Origin: Mycolicibacterium mageritense
GTDB lineage: Bacteria; Actinomycetota; Actinomycetes; Mycobacteriales; Mycobacteriaceae
Length of the DNA stretch: 64,000 bases
Assembly (NCBI RefSeq): GCF_010727475.1
Contig: NZ_AP022567.1
Location: forward strand, 4,960,001 to 5,024,000
Direction of reading: 5' to 3'
A program made the position numbers and the translations under genes. This document shows positions 16,990-25,960 of this stretch, one piece after another. A model generated the notes under the pieces. It was not told the origin of the DNA. It searched no databases and saw only the letters and a program-made list of their open reading frames with translations. How positions within the stretch are numbered: position 1 is the first letter of the stretch; the number at the start of each line of letters is the position of its first letter.

Positions 16990-17808
16990 ATGGTTGTCTG
17001 CGCCATCGCCCAATTCGCTCCGGGCGAGGACAAATCCGCCAATATCGCCACCATCACCCGGCTGGCCACAGAGGCACGGGGACGCGGCAGCGATCTGCTC
17101 GTGTTGCCCGAGTATTCGATGTTCACCGTGCCGGCCATGGACGAACGGTTCCTCGCTTCCGCCGAAGCGGTCGACGGTGTCTTCGTCTCGCAGCTCAGGG
17201 ATCTGGCCAAGCGCAATTCGCTGGCGATCGTGTGCGGCATGAACGAGGTCACCGACGACCGCTCCCAGATCCACAACACACTGCTCGCCATCGACGGTCA
17301 GGGCGCCATCGCGGCGTCGTATCGCAAACTGCATCTGTACGACGCATTCGGTTACCGCGAGTCGCAGTACGTCCGGCCCGGGCCCGTCGAACCGCCCGAG
17401 ATCTTCACCGTCGGCGGCCTCAACTTCGGCCTGCAGACATGCTACGACCTGCGTTTCCCCGAAGTGACACGGCGACTGGTCGATGCCGGTGCCGACGCCG
17501 CCGTGATACCCGCCGAGTGGGTTCCCGGGCCGCTCAAGGAGGACCACTGGCAGACCCTGCTGCGCGCCAGGGCGATCGAGAACACCATCTACGTGGTCGC
17601 TGCGGACCAATGCGGCGTCGCGGGAGCCGGAAACAGCATGATCGTCGACCCGATGGGAATCGTGGTCGCTGCGCTGGGTGAAGAAGAGGGTTGCGCGACT
17701 GCACAACTCGATCACGCAAGGATCGAGCGGGTACGGGCGAAGAACCCCGCCCTGGCGCTGCGACGGTTCAGCGTGGTGCCGGCCAGTGTCCCGGCGACGA
17801 CGGGATGA
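16990..17808 (+). CDS. Carbon-nitrogen hydrolase (nitrilase superfamily)
   Basis: 272 residues with the Glu-Lys-Cys triad of the superfamily: Glu41 in LVLPEYS, Lys113 in YRKLHLYDAFGY, and Cys151 in QTCYDLRFPE. The YDLRFPE and A-RAIENTIYVV segments place it near deaminated-glutathione/omega-amidases rather than true nitrilases. A strong AGGAGG site at 16981 fixes the ATG. As the third gene of the GntR-controlled operon it probably releases ammonia from an amide intermediate before or after the aldolase step. The substrate is unknown. Confidence 0.87.
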   Translation: MVVCAIAQFAPGEDKSANIATITRLATEARGRGSDLLVLPEYSMFTVPAMDERFLASAEAVDGVFVSQLRDLAKRNSLAIVCGMNEVTDDRSQIHNTLLAIDGQGAIAASYRKLHLYDAFGYRESQYVRPGPVEPPEIFTVGGLNFGLQTCYDLRFPEVTRRLVDAGADAAVIPAEWVPGPLKEDHWQTLLRARAIENTIYVVAADQCGVAGAGNSMIVDPMGIVVAALGEEEGCATAQLDHARIERVRAKNPALALRRFSVVPASVPATTG

Positions 17809-17811
17809 CGG

Positions 17812-18108
17812 TTAGAAGGTGTGCCGGTACTCCCGCAGCGGCACCCGGCCGTCGACCGCCAGCACCCCTTCCGCGCGTAGCCGTTCGAGTTGGCGGGTGG
17901 CCAGATGGGGAGCGGGCCGGCCCGACGCGGTGATCACGCGGTGCCAGGGCAGGTCGGAGGAGTCGGTGCGCATGATCCAGCCGACGATGCGCGGACTGGA
18001 AAGCTCTGCCGCATCGGCGATGTCGCCGTAGGTCGACACCTTTCCCGAAGGGATCGCGGCCACCAGCGTGCGCACCAGCTCCACCTGCTCCTCGGTCACC
18101 GCGGGCAT
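17812..18108 (-). CDS. Alkyltransferase-like (ATL) DNA-damage recognition protein
   Basis: A 98-residue protein with the DNA-binding domain of O6-methylguanine-DNA methyltransferase: IPSGKVSTYGDIA and the arginine-finger/HTH segment SPRIVGWIMRT. The active-site PCHRV is replaced by PWHRV (Trp55), so it cannot accept an alkyl group. In characterised ATL proteins this form binds alkylated guanine and passes it to nucleotide excision repair. It lies 3 bp downstream of the lipV-like gene, as in M. tuberculosis (Rv3203-Rv3204), and next to the AdnAB repair genes. Confidence 0.9.
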   Translation of the reverse strand: MPAVTEEQVELVRTLVAAIPSGKVSTYGDIADAAELSSPRIVGWIMRTDSSDLPWHRVITASGRPAPHLATRQLERLRAEGVLAVDGRVPLREYRHTF

Positions 18109-18111
18109 TGA

Positions 18112-18870
18112 CTACCCCAGCCGGTCCCGGATGACCGCCGCGGTTTCGGCGGGCTTGGCCTGGGCCACCATGTGATCGCAATCCCAGTCCACCAGATCGA
18201 AATTCGGCCCGAGATGGTCCGCGAGCGCCCCGATCAGCGCATCGCGCGCATAGGGCGGGCTGGTGCGGGTGGCGCGCACCAGGACCGTCGGAATGTGACT
18301 GGGCGGCAAGGAAACCGGTCGGGCCAGCTCGCTCCAGTAGGACAACATCGCCGGGATGCTGATCCGCCATCCCCATCGGCCGCCGGGCAGCTCGACCAGG
18401 TGCTCGTCGAGATCCCGGTCCAACTCGGCAGGTGCGACGTCACCCCACGAACCGTTGGCCTTCTCGGCCCGCGCCTCGGCGCGGTCCGGATAGTCCGGCG
18501 AGGCCATCATGCTCTCGGCGATCTCACGCATCCACTCGCCGTCGAGTCCCACCGCGGGATCCAACAGCACGAGCCCACTGACCAGGTCCGGGCGGGCCGC
18601 AGCAAAATTGAGCGCCAGCGCACCGCCGAACGAGTGCCCGACCACCAGCGTCGGCTCCTCCAGCAGGGCCGCCAGCGCGGCCGCGTTGGCATCGAGCGTC
18701 CAGGGCGCCGCCCACGACGAGCGGCCGTGGCCGATCAGATCCGGTGCGGCGATCGAGAACTCCGGCAGATACTGCGTGGCCAGCGTCTGCCATCGCCGGC
18801 CGTGACCGGTCAGGCCATGGAGGAGGAGCAGTTGCGGCGGTCCCGGCGGACCGTAACGGTGCACATGCAT
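18112..18870 (-). CDS. lipV: Alpha/beta-hydrolase, LipV-like esterase/lipase
   Basis: 252 residues from the ATG at 18870. HGLTGHG near residue 18 forms the oxyanion loop, GHSFGG holds the nucleophile Ser80, LLDPAVG follows, and WDCDHMV near the end supplies the catalytic His. The start is uncertain: a GTG at 18885 and TTG codons inside the 34-bp repeat array upstream are in frame, and no ribosome site is obvious. The M. tuberculosis counterpart Rv3203 (LipV) is a lipase/esterase. The downstream gene, 3 bp away, is the ATL protein. Confidence 0.85.
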   Translation of the reverse strand: MHVHRYGPPGPPQLLLLHGLTGHGRRWQTLATQYLPEFSIAAPDLIGHGRSSWAAPWTLDANAAALAALLEEPTLVVGHSFGGALALNFAAARPDLVSGLVLLDPAVGLDGEWMREIAESMMASPDYPDRAEARAEKANGSWGDVAPAELDRDLDEHLVELPGGRWGWRISIPAMLSYWSELARPVSLPPSHIPTVLVRATRTSPPYARDALIGALADHLGPNFDLVDWDCDHMVAQAKPAETAAVIRDRLG

Positions 18871-18933
18871 GACGTCGGCTGACACACCGTTGATGCTGCC
18901 AGTCCGGCCGTCGGTCGATGCGGTCGGGTTCCT

Positions 18934-19055
18934 CCGCTCCGCTACTTGTCGGTGTGGTCGCGCCAATCCGCTCCGCTACTTGTCGGTGTGGTCGCGCCAA
19001 TCCGCTCCGCTACTTGTCGGTGTGGTCGCGCCAATCCGCTCCGCTACTTGTCGGT
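18934..19055. repeat. 34-bp tandem repeat array (3.6 copies) between lipV and adnA
   Basis: Identical copies at 18934-18967, 18968-19001 and 19002-19035, and a 20-nt partial copy at 19036-19055. The unit starts CCGCTCCGCTACTTGTCGGT and ends GCGCCAAT. All copies are identical, which implies recent expansion or slippage. The array fills the divergent promoter region. The unit length is not a multiple of three, and no forward frame contains a stop. The array has no spacers, so it is not a CRISPR. Confidence 0.9.
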
Positions 19056-19077
19056 CCCCTCTGGTGTCATGCTCACC

Positions 19078-22000
19078 ATGACCGCACGACACGTCGAGCG
19101 CATCGGGCACCAGGACCGCCCGACCGGCACGGCACTTCTCGAGCCCGGGCAGGGCGGTGTGGTGCGCCTGCTCGGTGGGCCTGGTACCGGCAAGACCACG
19201 CTGCTCGTGGACACCGCCGCGGCACACATCGCGGCCGGCGCCAATCCCGAATCGGTGCTGCTGCTGACGGGTTCGGCCCGGCTCCGGACCCAGGCCAGGG
19301 CCGAGATCACCGCACGGCTGCTCGGGGCAGGCGAGCGCGGCGTGGTGCGCGAGCCGCTGGTCCGCACCATCCACTCCTACGCCTTCGCGCTGTTGCGGCT
19401 GGCCGCCCAGCGCAACGGGGATCCGCCACCGCGGCTGATCACCAGTGCCGAACAGGACGGCATCATCCGCGAGCTGCTGGCGGGCGATCTCGAGGACGGG
19501 CCCGATTCGACGGTCGGCTGGCCAGAGCAGTTGTGGCCGGCGCTGAGCACCGCGGGTTTCGCCACCGAGCTACGTGATCTGATGGCACGGTGCACCGAGC
19601 GCGGGGTGGATCCGCTTGCCCTGCAACGGCTCGGCCGGTCGGCGCGCCGCCCCGAATGGCTGGCCGCGGGGCGCTTCGCGCAGGCCTACGAACAGATCAT
19701 GCTGCTGCGTGCGGCGGTCGGGATGGCCGCCCCGCAAGCGACCATTCCGGCACTTGGCGCTGCCGAGCTGGTCGGTGCTGCCCTGGAGGCCCTCGGCACC
19801 GACGCGGATCTGCTGGCCGCCGAACGCGCGCGCATCAGCGTGCTGCTGGTCGACGATGCCCAGCACCTCGACCCGCAGGCCGCGCGGCTGGTGCGGGTGC
19901 TGGCAGCGCGTAGCGGGTTGACCGTCATCGCGGGGGATCCCGACCAGTCGGTGTTCGGCTACCGCGGTGCCGACCCGGTGTTACTGCGCGACGACACCCA
20001 TCCGGCGATCATGCTGAACCAGTCCCACCGTTGCGCACCCAAGGTGGCATCGGCCATTTCCGGGATCGCACAACGGCTGCCCGGCGTCGCCGCCACCCGG
20101 CAGTTGGTCGGCAATGCCGACGCCGGGGAAGGTTCGGTGACGGTTCGCCTGGCCGCCTCCGTGCATGCCGAGAACACCTTCATCGCCGACGCGCTGCGCC
20201 GTGCCCACCTGGTGGACGGCATCGCCTGGTCGGACATGGCGGTGATCGTGCGTTCGGTGCCTCGCGTCGGCACCACACTGGCCCGCGCACTGCAGGCCGC
20301 AGGCGTCCCGGTGCAAGCGGCAGGCTCCGGTCTGCGGTTGGCCGACCAGCCCGCCGTCGCGGCGCTGTTGACGGTGCTGGCCGCCACCGCCGCGGACGGC
20401 CTGGACGGCGAAGCCGCGCTGTCCCTGTTGACGGGCCCGATCGGGCGCGTCGACCCGGTCACCCTGCGCCAGCTGCGGCGGGCGTTGCGGCGCATCGACG
20501 GCTCCACTCCGCCACACGGCTTCGGCGACCTGCTCGTCGCAGCGATCGACTCCGAACCCGCGGGGCTGTCCGCCGAGCACGCCAAGCCACTGCGTCGGCT
20601 GCGGTCGGTGCTGACCGCCGCACGGCGCAGTGCCGACAGCGGTGCGGACCCGCGCTACACGCTGTGGCAGGCCTGGCATGCATGCGGGCTGCAGCGCCGG
20701 TGGCTGGCGGCCAGCGAACGCGGAGGCACCGTCGGCGCCCAGGCCGACCGCGACCTCGACGCCGTGACCGCACTCTTCGATGTGGCCGATCAGTACGTGA
20801 CCCGAACCGCAGGTGCCACCCTTGGCGGCCTCATCGACCATGTCGCGACGCTCGGCACGCCGGTTTCCCCGGTCGAGCAGAGCGTCCAGGCCGACGCGGT
20901 CGCGGTGGTCAGCGCTCATGCGGCGCTCGACCGCGCGTGGGACTTCGTCGTGATCGCCGGTGTGCAGGAAGGGCTGTGGCCCAACACCATTCCCCGTGGC
21001 GGCGTGCTCGGCACCCAGCACCTCGTCGACGTGCTCGACGGCGTCGCCGACGTGTCCGACCGGTCGGTGTCGACCCGAGCCCCGTTGATCGCCGAAGAGC
21101 GTCGGCTCCTGATCGCCGCCATGGGACGGGCCCGCAGCCGGTTGCTGGTGACCGCGGTCGACAGCGATGCCGGTGATGAATCGTTGCTGCCGTCGCCGTT
21201 CTGCACCGAGCTGGCCGAGTACGCCACCGAGGCGGTCGCCCTGCCTCCGCTCGCCGCGCCGCGAGTACTCGCACCGGCCGCGCTGGTGGGCCGGCTGCGA
21301 TCGGTCGTGTGCGCGCCCGACGGGGCGGTGGCCGACGACGCACGTGCCTGCGCGGCAACCCAATTGGCCAGGCTGGCCGCTGCCGGGGTGCCCGGCGCTG
21401 ATCCCGCGCAGTGGCACGCGATGACCCCGCTGTCCACCGACGAGCGGCTGTGGTCGGACGCCGACCACGTGGTGCGGCTGTCACCGTCGACGCTGCAGAT
21501 GCTCGCTGACTGCCCCTTGCGCTGGCTGCTGGAACGGCACGGTGGCAGTGACGGCCGCGATGTCCGCTCCACCGTCGGCTCACTGGTGCACGCATTGGTC
21601 GCGGACTCGGCCAAGACCGAGAGCCAGCTCGTCAACGAACTGGAAAAGGTCTGGGAGCAACTGCCTTTCGATGCACAGTGGTATTCGGACAACGAATTGG
21701 CCCGGCATCGCGCCATGTTGGAGACCTTCGTACGGTGGCGGGCCGACAGCCGGCGTGAGCTCACCGAGGTCGGCACCGAGCTCGACGTCGACGGTGAACT
21801 CATCGCGCCCGGTGACGACGCGCCGGGGGTGCGGGTGCGGGGCCGGCTGGACCGGTTGGAACGGGACGAAGCCGGGCGGCTGGTGGTCGTCGACCTCAAG
21901 ACCGGCAAGAGCCCGGTCTCCAAGGACGATGCGCAGCGCCATGCCCAGCTGGCCATGTACCAGCTCGCCGTCGCGGCCGGTCTGCTGCGTGACGGCGATG

Positions 22001-22230
22001 AGCCCGGCGGCGGTCGATTGGTATACCTGGGTAAGGCCGGTGCCGCGGGTGCCACTGAACGGGAACAGGATCCGATGACGCCGGAGTCCCGCACCGAATG
22101 GCTCGGTACGGTGGGCAGCGCGGCCGCGGCGACCGCAGGGCCCGAGTTCCTCGCCCGGGTCAACGACGGCTGCGCTAATTGCCCGGTGCGCTCGGCCTGC
22201 CCGGCCCAATCGAACGGAGAGCGGTCATGA
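19078..22230 (+). CDS. adnA: AdnA subunit of the AdnAB helicase-nuclease
   Basis: 1050 residues. An N-terminal UvrD-type motor (Walker A GGPGTGKTT at 33-41; motif II reads VDDAQ with Asp259-Asp260 in place of the usual DE; then GDPDQSVFGYRG) is fused to a C-terminal RecB/AddB-type nuclease (Asp939 in VVVDLKTGK). Cys812, Cys1032, Cys1035 and Cys1041 have the one-plus-three spacing of an AddB-like iron-sulfur staple. AdnAB resects double-strand breaks in mycobacteria. ATG 19078 (MTARHVERIG) is the conserved start; an ATG at 19069 is also in frame. Its stop overlaps the adnB ATG (ATGA), fitting equimolar subunits. Confidence 0.93.
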   Translation: MTARHVERIGHQDRPTGTALLEPGQGGVVRLLGGPGTGKTTLLVDTAAAHIAAGANPESVLLLTGSARLRTQARAEITARLLGAGERGVVREPLVRTIHSYAFALLRLAAQRNGDPPPRLITSAEQDGIIRELLAGDLEDGPDSTVGWPEQLWPALSTAGFATELRDLMARCTERGVDPLALQRLGRSARRPEWLAAGRFAQAYEQIMLLRAAVGMAAPQATIPALGAAELVGAALEALGTDADLLAAERARISVLLVDDAQHLDPQAARLVRVLAARSGLTVIAGDPDQSVFGYRGADPVLLRDDTHPAIMLNQSHRCAPKVASAISGIAQRLPGVAATRQLVGNADAGEGSVTVRLAASVHAENTFIADALRRAHLVDGIAWSDMAVIVRSVPRVGTTLARALQAAGVPVQAAGSGLRLADQPAVAALLTVLAATAADGLDGEAALSLLTGPIGRVDPVTLRQLRRALRRIDGSTPPHGFGDLLVAAIDSEPAGLSAEHAKPLRRLRSVLTAARRSADSGADPRYTLWQAWHACGLQRRWLAASERGGTVGAQADRDLDAVTALFDVADQYVTRTAGATLGGLIDHVATLGTPVSPVEQSVQADAVAVVSAHAALDRAWDFVVIAGVQEGLWPNTIPRGGVLGTQHLVDVLDGVADVSDRSVSTRAPLIAEERRLLIAAMGRARSRLLVTAVDSDAGDESLLPSPFCTELAEYATEAVALPPLAAPRVLAPAALVGRLRSVVCAPDGAVADDARACAATQLARLAAAGVPGADPAQWHAMTPLSTDERLWSDADHVVRLSPSTLQMLADCPLRWLLERHGGSDGRDVRSTVGSLVHALVADSAKTESQLVNELEKVWEQLPFDAQWYSDNELARHRAMLETFVRWRADSRRELTEVGTELDVDGELIAPGDDAPGVRVRGRLDRLERDEAGRLVVVDLKTGKSPVSKDDAQRHAQLAMYQLAVAAGLLRDGDEPGGGRLVYLGKAGAAGATEREQDPMTPESRTEWLGTVGSAAAATAGPEFLARVNDGCANCPVRSACPAQSNGERS

Positions 22231-25200
22231 CGGCGCTCGCGACGCCGCAGTACAGTCCGGCCGAATTGTCCGCCGCCCTGGGCCTGTTCCCGCCGACCGA
22301 GGAGCAGGCCGCGGTGATCGCTGCGCCGCCCGGACCGCTCGTGGTGATCGCCGGGGCCGGTGCCGGCAAGACCGAGACCATGGCGGCCCGCGTGGTGTGG
22401 TTGGTCGCCAACGGTTTCGCCACTCCCGCACAGGTTCTCGGGCTCACGTTCACCCGCAAAGCCGCGGGGCAACTGCTGCGCCGGGTGCGCACCCGGCTGG
22501 CCCGGCTCGCGGGGGCCGGCCTCGCGCCGGAGGCAGGCGACGATGCGGGCGAGTCGGCCACCGTCAGCACCTACCACGCCTTCGCGGGCACACTGCTGCG
22601 TGAACACGGCCTGCTGCTGCCCGTCGAACCCGACACCCGGCTGCTCAGCGAGACCGAGCTGTGGCAGCTCGCATACGACGTGGTGTGTGCGCATCCCGGC
22701 GAGCTGGCGATCGACAAGACCCCTGCCGCGGTCACCGCGATGGTGTTGCGGTTGTCGGGCGCGCTCGCCGAGCATCTCGTCGACACCGACCAGTTGCGGG
22801 ACACCCACGTCGAATTGGAACGGCTTGTGCACACGCTGCCTGCCGGGCCCTATCAACGTGACCGCGGGCCCAGCCAGTGGCTGCTGCGGATGCTGGCCAC
22901 CCAGACCGAACGCACCGAGCTGGTGCCGCTGATCGACGCACTGCACGCGCGCATGCGTGCCGACAAGGTGATGGACTTCGGGATGCAGATGGCGGCCGCG
23001 GCCCGGCTGGCGTCACGTTTTCCGCAGGTGGGCGAGCAGCTGCGGGAGCGCTACCGGGTGGTGCTGCTCGACGAGTACCAGGACACCGGACACGCTCAGC
23101 GGGTGGCACTTTCGGCGCTGTTCGGCGGGGGAGCCGACGACGGCCTTGCGCTCACCGCGGTCGGCGACCCGATCCAGTCGATCTATGGGTGGCGCGGCGC
23201 CTCGGCAACCAACCTGCCGCGGTTCACCACCGATTTTCCCTACTCGGACGGCACCCCGGCGCCCACCCTCGAGCTGCGGACCAGCTGGCGCAATCCGCCC
23301 AGTGCGCTGCATGTCGCCAACGCGGTGTCGGCCGAGGCGCGGCGGCGGTCGGTGACGGTGCGCGAGCTGCTGCCGCGGCCCGATGCGGAGCCGGGCACCA
23401 TCCGGTGTGCGCTGCTGTCCGATGTCGAAGCCGAACGCGATTGGGTGGCAGACCATTTGGCGCGGCGCTACCACGGTGCGATGGCCGGTGGAACGCCCGC
23501 CCCTACGGCGGCGGTGCTGGTTCGGCGCAACGCCGACGCCGCGCCGATGGCTGACGCACTGACCGCGCGCGGTGTGCCCGTCGAAGTGGTCGGTGTGGCC
23601 GGGTTGCTTGCGGTACCCGAGGTGGCCGATCTCGTGGCAATGCTGCGACTCGTGGCCGATCCCGCCGCTGGGTCCGCTGTGATGCGTATCCTCACCGGAC
23701 CGCGGTGGCGGTTCGGTGCGCGCGACATCGCTGCGTTGTGGCACCGCGCGGTGGAGCTCGACGACCGTCCGGCGGGAGAGCAGACCGCCGCGGACATCGT
23801 GGCGCAGGCCGCTCCCGACGCCGACGCCGCGTGCCTGGCCGATGCCATCTGCGATCCTGGGGCCGCCGAACAGTATTCGCCGAAGGGCTATGAGCGGATC
23901 GTCGCCCTGGGGCGGGAATTGACCATGCTGCGTGCCCATCTGAGCCATCCGCTTCCCGAGTTGGTCGCCGAGGTGCGCCGCGTGCTCGGCCTGGATGCCG
24001 AGGCGCGGGCGGCCCGCCCCGTGGCGGCGGGCTGGGTAGGAACCGAGCATCTCGACAGGTTCACCGACCTGGTCGCCGACTTCGCCGCGCGGTCGGGCGC
24101 ATCGGTGTCGGCGTTGCTGGCTTACCTCGACGCCGCAGTCACCGTCGAGAACGGCCTGGCCCCAGCAGAATTGGCAGTATCGCACGATCGGGTGCAGATC
24201 CTCACCGTGCACGCCGCGAAAGGCCTGGAGTGGCAAGTGGTGGCCGTGCCACACCTCAGCGGGCGCGTGTTTCCGTCGACCGCGTCGCAACGCACCTGGC
24301 TCACCGACTCCTCGGATCTGCCGCCGTTGCTGCGCGGCGATCGCGCGACGATGTCCGAGATCGGCGTGCCGGTACTGGACACGTCGGATGTCAACGACCG
24401 GAAGATCCTGTCGGACAAGATCTCCGACCACAAGCGCAGTCTCGAGCAACGGCGCATCGACGAAGAGCGCAGGCTGCTGTACGTCGCGATCACCCGCGCC
24501 GAGGACACCCTGCTGATCTCGGGGCACCACTGGGGAGCCACGGAAAGCAAACCGCGCGGCCCGTCGGAGTTCCTCACCGAGATCAAGACCGTCATCGACG
24601 ATGCCGCCGCGGACGGCAGACCGTGCGGTGAGATCGAGCAGTGGGCGCCTGACCCAACGGCAGGTGAGACCAATCCGCTGCGGGACAACGCGGTCGAAGC
24701 GACGTGGCCCGCCGCACCCGGATCCCGGCCCGAGGTGAACAGGGGCGCCGAACTGGTGGCCGGCGCAATGGCCGGCGACCTGCCCGAGTCCGGCGGTGCC
24801 GACGACCATCCGCTCGCCGTCGACGACGGGTGGGCCGCCGACGTCGATGCGCTACTGGCTGAACGTGACCGGGAACCGCAAGCTCCGGTCGTCGAACTAC
24901 CCGGTCAGGTGTCGGTGAGCACGCTCGTCGAATTGAGCCGGGACCGGCAGGCCGCCTTGCAGCGGATTCGTCGTCGGCTGCCGCAGCGTCCCGATCCGCA
25001 CGCCTTGCTGGGCACCGCATTCCACGAATGGGTGCAGCGCTACTACCACGCCGAGCGGCTGTTCGATCTCGACGACCTGCCCGGGGCGGTGGACAGTGAC
25101 AGCGGCCGTGACGTCGAGGAGGAGCTCTCGGCGCTGCAGGATGCCTTCGTGATGTCACGCTGGGCGGCCCGCACCCCGATCGAGGTGGAGGTTCCGTTCG

Positions 25201-25511
25201 ACATGGTCATCGGCGCCAGTGTGGTCCGAGGCCGTATCGACGCGGTCTTTGCGGGCGACGACGGCACCACCACGGTGGTGGACTGGAAGACGGGCGACCC
25301 GCCGACCACGCCGGAGGCCAAGCAACAGGCGGCCATTCAGCTCGCGGTCTACCGGCTGGCGTGGGCGGCACTGCGGGGCTGTGCGCCGGACTCGGTGCAG
25401 GCCGCGTTCCACTATGTCCGGTCGGGGCAGACCGTCAGCCCAGATGGGCTACCCGGGGCCGAGGAACTTGCCGCGTTGCTGGCCCAGCAGGACGCTCAGG
25501 AGTTGCGGTAG
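22227..25511 (+). CDS. adnB: AdnB subunit of the AdnAB helicase-nuclease
   Basis: 1094 residues. The UvrD/PcrA-like motor has canonical motifs: IAGAGAGKTE (42-50), LGLTFTRKAAGQL, LLDEYQDT (Asp282-Glu283), VGDPIQSIYGWRGA, and motif V/VI LTVHAAKGLEWQVV and EERRLLYVAITRAED. The C-terminal nuclease domain carries LGTAFHEWVQ, IEVEVPFD and Asp1019 in VVDWKTGDPP. In contrast to AdnA its ATPase motifs are all intact, consistent with it being the leading motor. Start ATG overlaps the adnA stop. The 3' end overlaps the converging DoxX gene by 16 bp. Confidence 0.94.
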   Translation: MTALATPQYSPAELSAALGLFPPTEEQAAVIAAPPGPLVVIAGAGAGKTETMAARVVWLVANGFATPAQVLGLTFTRKAAGQLLRRVRTRLARLAGAGLAPEAGDDAGESATVSTYHAFAGTLLREHGLLLPVEPDTRLLSETELWQLAYDVVCAHPGELAIDKTPAAVTAMVLRLSGALAEHLVDTDQLRDTHVELERLVHTLPAGPYQRDRGPSQWLLRMLATQTERTELVPLIDALHARMRADKVMDFGMQMAAAARLASRFPQVGEQLRERYRVVLLDEYQDTGHAQRVALSALFGGGADDGLALTAVGDPIQSIYGWRGASATNLPRFTTDFPYSDGTPAPTLELRTSWRNPPSALHVANAVSAEARRRSVTVRELLPRPDAEPGTIRCALLSDVEAERDWVADHLARRYHGAMAGGTPAPTAAVLVRRNADAAPMADALTARGVPVEVVGVAGLLAVPEVADLVAMLRLVADPAAGSAVMRILTGPRWRFGARDIAALWHRAVELDDRPAGEQTAADIVAQAAPDADAACLADAICDPGAAEQYSPKGYERIVALGRELTMLRAHLSHPLPELVAEVRRVLGLDAEARAARPVAAGWVGTEHLDRFTDLVADFAARSGASVSALLAYLDAAVTVENGLAPAELAVSHDRVQILTVHAAKGLEWQVVAVPHLSGRVFPSTASQRTWLTDSSDLPPLLRGDRATMSEIGVPVLDTSDVNDRKILSDKISDHKRSLEQRRIDEERRLLYVAITRAEDTLLISGHHWGATESKPRGPSEFLTEIKTVIDDAAADGRPCGEIEQWAPDPTAGETNPLRDNAVEATWPAAPGSRPEVNRGAELVAGAMAGDLPESGGADDHPLAVDDGWAADVDALLAERDREPQAPVVELPGQVSVSTLVELSRDRQAALQRIRRRLPQRPDPHALLGTAFHEWVQRYYHAERLFDLDDLPGAVDSDSGRDVEEELSALQDAFVMSRWAARTPIEVEVPFDMVIGASVVRGRIDAVFAGDDGTTTVVDWKTGDPPTTPEAKQQAAIQLAVYRLAWAALRGCAPDSVQAAFHYVRSGQTVSPDGLPGAEELAALLAQQDAQELR

Positions 25512-25885
25512 ACCTTCAGCGCCGACGTGACCATCGGGATCTGCAGGGGCAGCCGAGCGATCGCGCCGATACGCATCGGCCACGGTTTGTTCCACCACAA
25601 CCGGACCATGTTCACGTTGGCGGGAAACACCGCGACGAACAACGTCACGGCCGCCAGCGCGCCGAGGCGCCGCGTGCGTGGTGCCGCCAACAGCGCTCCC
25701 GTCGCCAACTCGCCGACTCCGGAGGCATACGTATAGAAGCGCGGGGTGCCGGGCAGCTCGGTCGGGATGATGGTGTCGAACGGTTTGGGTGCGGCGAAAT
25801 GCAGCACTCCCATGCCGAGCAGGAGCGCGGCGAGGCGGTGGGCGGTCGTTGCGGCGGCAGTCCGCTGTGGCTCGGGTGCGGTCAT
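25496..25885 (-). CDS. DoxX-family small membrane protein
   Basis: 129 residues with about three to four short hydrophobic segments (AHRLAALLLGMGVLHFA, GELATGALLAAP, LAAVTLFVAVFPANVNMV). This is the DoxX/DUF4267-like pattern. The final 16 nt overlap adnB on the opposite strand. Divergent from the K+ channel gene by 75 bp. In M. tuberculosis DoxX proteins have been linked to redox complexes, but nothing in this sequence assigns a partner. Confidence 0.75.
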   Translation of the reverse strand: MTAPEPQRTAAATTAHRLAALLLGMGVLHFAAPKPFDTIIPTELPGTPRFYTYASGVGELATGALLAAPRTRRLGALAAVTLFVAVFPANVNMVRLWWNKPWPMRIGAIARLPLQIPMVTSALKVYRNS

Positions 25886-25960
25886 GGTTACATTGTGGCG
25901 TGCGTCTGATCGGATCGATCCCGGCACGGCACCGGGCGCTTTGCTCGATGACGGGGTCAC

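Noticed and set aside
18934..19055. CRISPR array
   Set aside because: Repeat copies are directly adjacent with no unique spacers, and no cas genes are present.
20916..22946. 676-codon minus-strand frame opposite adnA/adnB
   Set aside because: Shadow of well-supported adnAB; Ser/Arg-rich with no domain.
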